Positions 6,545 to 6,864 of a stretch of DNA of 6,864 bases are shown one piece after another (the first letter of the stretch is position 1; the number at the start of each line of letters is the position of its first letter). The stretch lies in NCBI GenBank assembly GCA_029932445.1, contig JAOZQB010000155.1:1-6864 (forward strand). The letters are read 5' to 3'. This DNA is from Bacteroidales bacterium (GTDB lineage Bacteria; Bacteroidota; Bacteroidia; Bacteroidales; JAADGE01). Made by a program: the position numbers and the translations under genes. The notes under the pieces are model-generated. The model did not search any database, was not told the DNA's origin, and worked only from the letters and a program-made list of their open reading frames with translations.

Positions 6545-6588
6545 ACGAATTGTCAATTGTTTTCTAAAATTTAAAAAACTAAAATTCT

Positions 6589-6619
6589 TTTGATATTTTG
6601 TTTTAAAAAAGTAATTTTA
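6589..6619 (+). promoter_or_regulatory. Weak candidate Bacteroidetes promoter for the last gene
   Basis: TTTG (6589-6592) is followed after 19 bases by TAATTTTA (6612-6619), which matches TAnnTTTG at seven of eight positions. Transcription would begin near 6625 and give a leader of about 100 bases that includes the inverted-repeat segment at 6653-6700. The match is imperfect and the AT-rich setting makes chance hits likely. Confidence 0.25.
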
Positions 6620-6652
6620 ACGAATAGAAACCTAATAAAAAAAAACGGGGTT

Positions 6653-6700
6653 TGCACAATGCAGATATATCAAACGGAAAACAGAATATTTACGGATATA
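6653..6700. repeat. Short inverted repeats upstream of the last gene (possible cassette border or leader structure)
   Basis: TGCA-CAA-TGCA (6653-6663) is a short hairpin. TATATC (6666-6671) pairs with GATATA (6695-6700) across a 23-base loop that itself holds two copies of ACGGA (6674-6678 and 6692-6696). Just beyond is GTGTTGTAGCC (6704-6714). The arrangement of imperfect arms around a spacer, next to a compositionally different gene, is reminiscent of recombination sites bordering cassette-like genes, but no canonical integron attC consensus (GTTRRRY at the right place) is evident. Confidence 0.3.
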
Positions 6701-6730
6701 CAAGTGTTGTAGCCAATTATGAATTATAAA

Positions 6731-6864
6731 ATGAAAATATTTCTATCTACAGTATTATTGTCAATATCAATTTTAGCTTCTGCTCAAAAGAATGATCTAA
6801 GCAGAATTATTAGTATAAATACAAAATTTGAAATTGAACTAATTCCATTTGAAAATAATAAATT
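6731..6864 (+). CDS. Secreted protein of unknown function, N-terminal fragment (cut by right window edge)
   Basis: From ATG 6731 the frame is open to the window end (44 codons). It begins MKIFLSTVLLSISILASAQ, a clear Sec signal peptide with a short basic n-region, a hydrophobic core and an Ala-Ser-Ala site, so signal peptidase I cleavage before Gln19 is likely; there is no lipobox cysteine. The mature part seen (KNDLSRIISINTKFEIELIPFENNK) matches no family I can name. An in-frame ATG at 6719 would add MNYK, and I prefer 6731 because it gives the more usual signal-peptide start. Neither start has a Shine-Dalgarno. CTA encodes three of the six leucines, a codon that is uncommon in the cyd genes, which hints at a different origin, though the sample is small. 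It lies beyond the cyd terminator and is not part of that unit. Confidence 0.65.
   Translation, partial: MKIFLSTVLLSISILASAQKNDLSRIISINTKFEIELIPFENNK

Larger units (their letters stand above)
6498..6718. other. AT-rich non-coding stretch between the cyd terminator and the next gene
   Basis: I see no credible coding frame here on either strand. It contains a perfect 20-base AT-only palindrome (6525-6544), an 11-base inverted repeat AATTG-T-CAATT (6548-6558), a poly-A run near 6634-6645, and from about 6646 a segment of more mixed composition with short inverted repeats that ends in GTTGTAGCCAATTATG. The change of composition at about 6646 suggests a junction between two sequence types. Confidence 0.5.

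Noticed and set aside
6659..6712. 17-codon frame MQIYQTENRIFTDIQVL before the last gene
   Set aside because: It is very short, has no ribosome site or recognisable family, and overlaps the inverted-repeat segment; a remnant of an older gene cannot be excluded but is not supported.

Overview
The window looks like a Bacteroidetes chromosome fragment, most likely from a Bacteroidales-type anaerobe or microaerobe. It is AT-rich, most starts lack a Shine-Dalgarno sequence, the best promoter candidate fits the Bacteroidetes TTTG / TAnnTTTG pattern, and the CydB sequence (FVQGGQTL, KWEFTFTTLVTFGGAMFASFPLFYSTSFGGAYW) is the divergent form I associate with Bacteroidales. The assignment comes from sequence character only; no marker gene is present.

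Layout, all on the plus strand: (1) 2-1288, the C-terminal beta-barrel part of a TonB-dependent outer-membrane receptor, cut by the left edge. (2) 1289-1413, an intergenic gap with a good Bacteroidetes promoter. (3) 1414-3288, a 624-residue Old Yellow Enzyme-type reductase carrying FMN, a 4Fe-4S cluster and FAD/NAD(P) domains (2,4-dienoyl-CoA / enoate reductase architecture). (4) 3317-3538, a 73-residue DUF4492-type membrane protein. (5) 3543-5111, cydA, and (6) 5111-6292, cydB, the two core subunits of cytochrome bd quinol oxidase, overlapping by one base. (7) 6310-6438, a 42-residue single-helix membrane protein directly after cydB, a candidate small oxidase subunit. (8) 6452-6497, two tandem hairpins, the second a strong intrinsic terminator. 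(9) 6498-6730, AT-rich non-coding DNA with a perfect 20-base palindrome and a cassette-border-like segment. (10) 6731 to the right edge, the start of a secreted protein of unknown function.

Genes 3 to 7 are closely spaced (gaps of 28, 4, -1 and 17 bases), share one recognisable promoter and end at one strong terminator, so they probably form one transcription unit. CydAB would oxidise menaquinol and reduce O2 to water with high affinity, which suits an anaerobe that must respire or scavenge trace oxygen. The two tiny membrane proteins bracketing cydAB are the best candidates for accessory subunits or assembly factors. The flavoenzyme is predicted to use NAD(P)H to reduce an activated C=C bond; why it shares a transcript with the oxidase is not known.

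Nothing here amounts to a wholly new system. The items most worth following up are the unlisted 42-residue protein, the DUF4492-cydAB link, the substituted haem and proton-path positions in CydA and CydB, and the possible cassette boundary at the right end.
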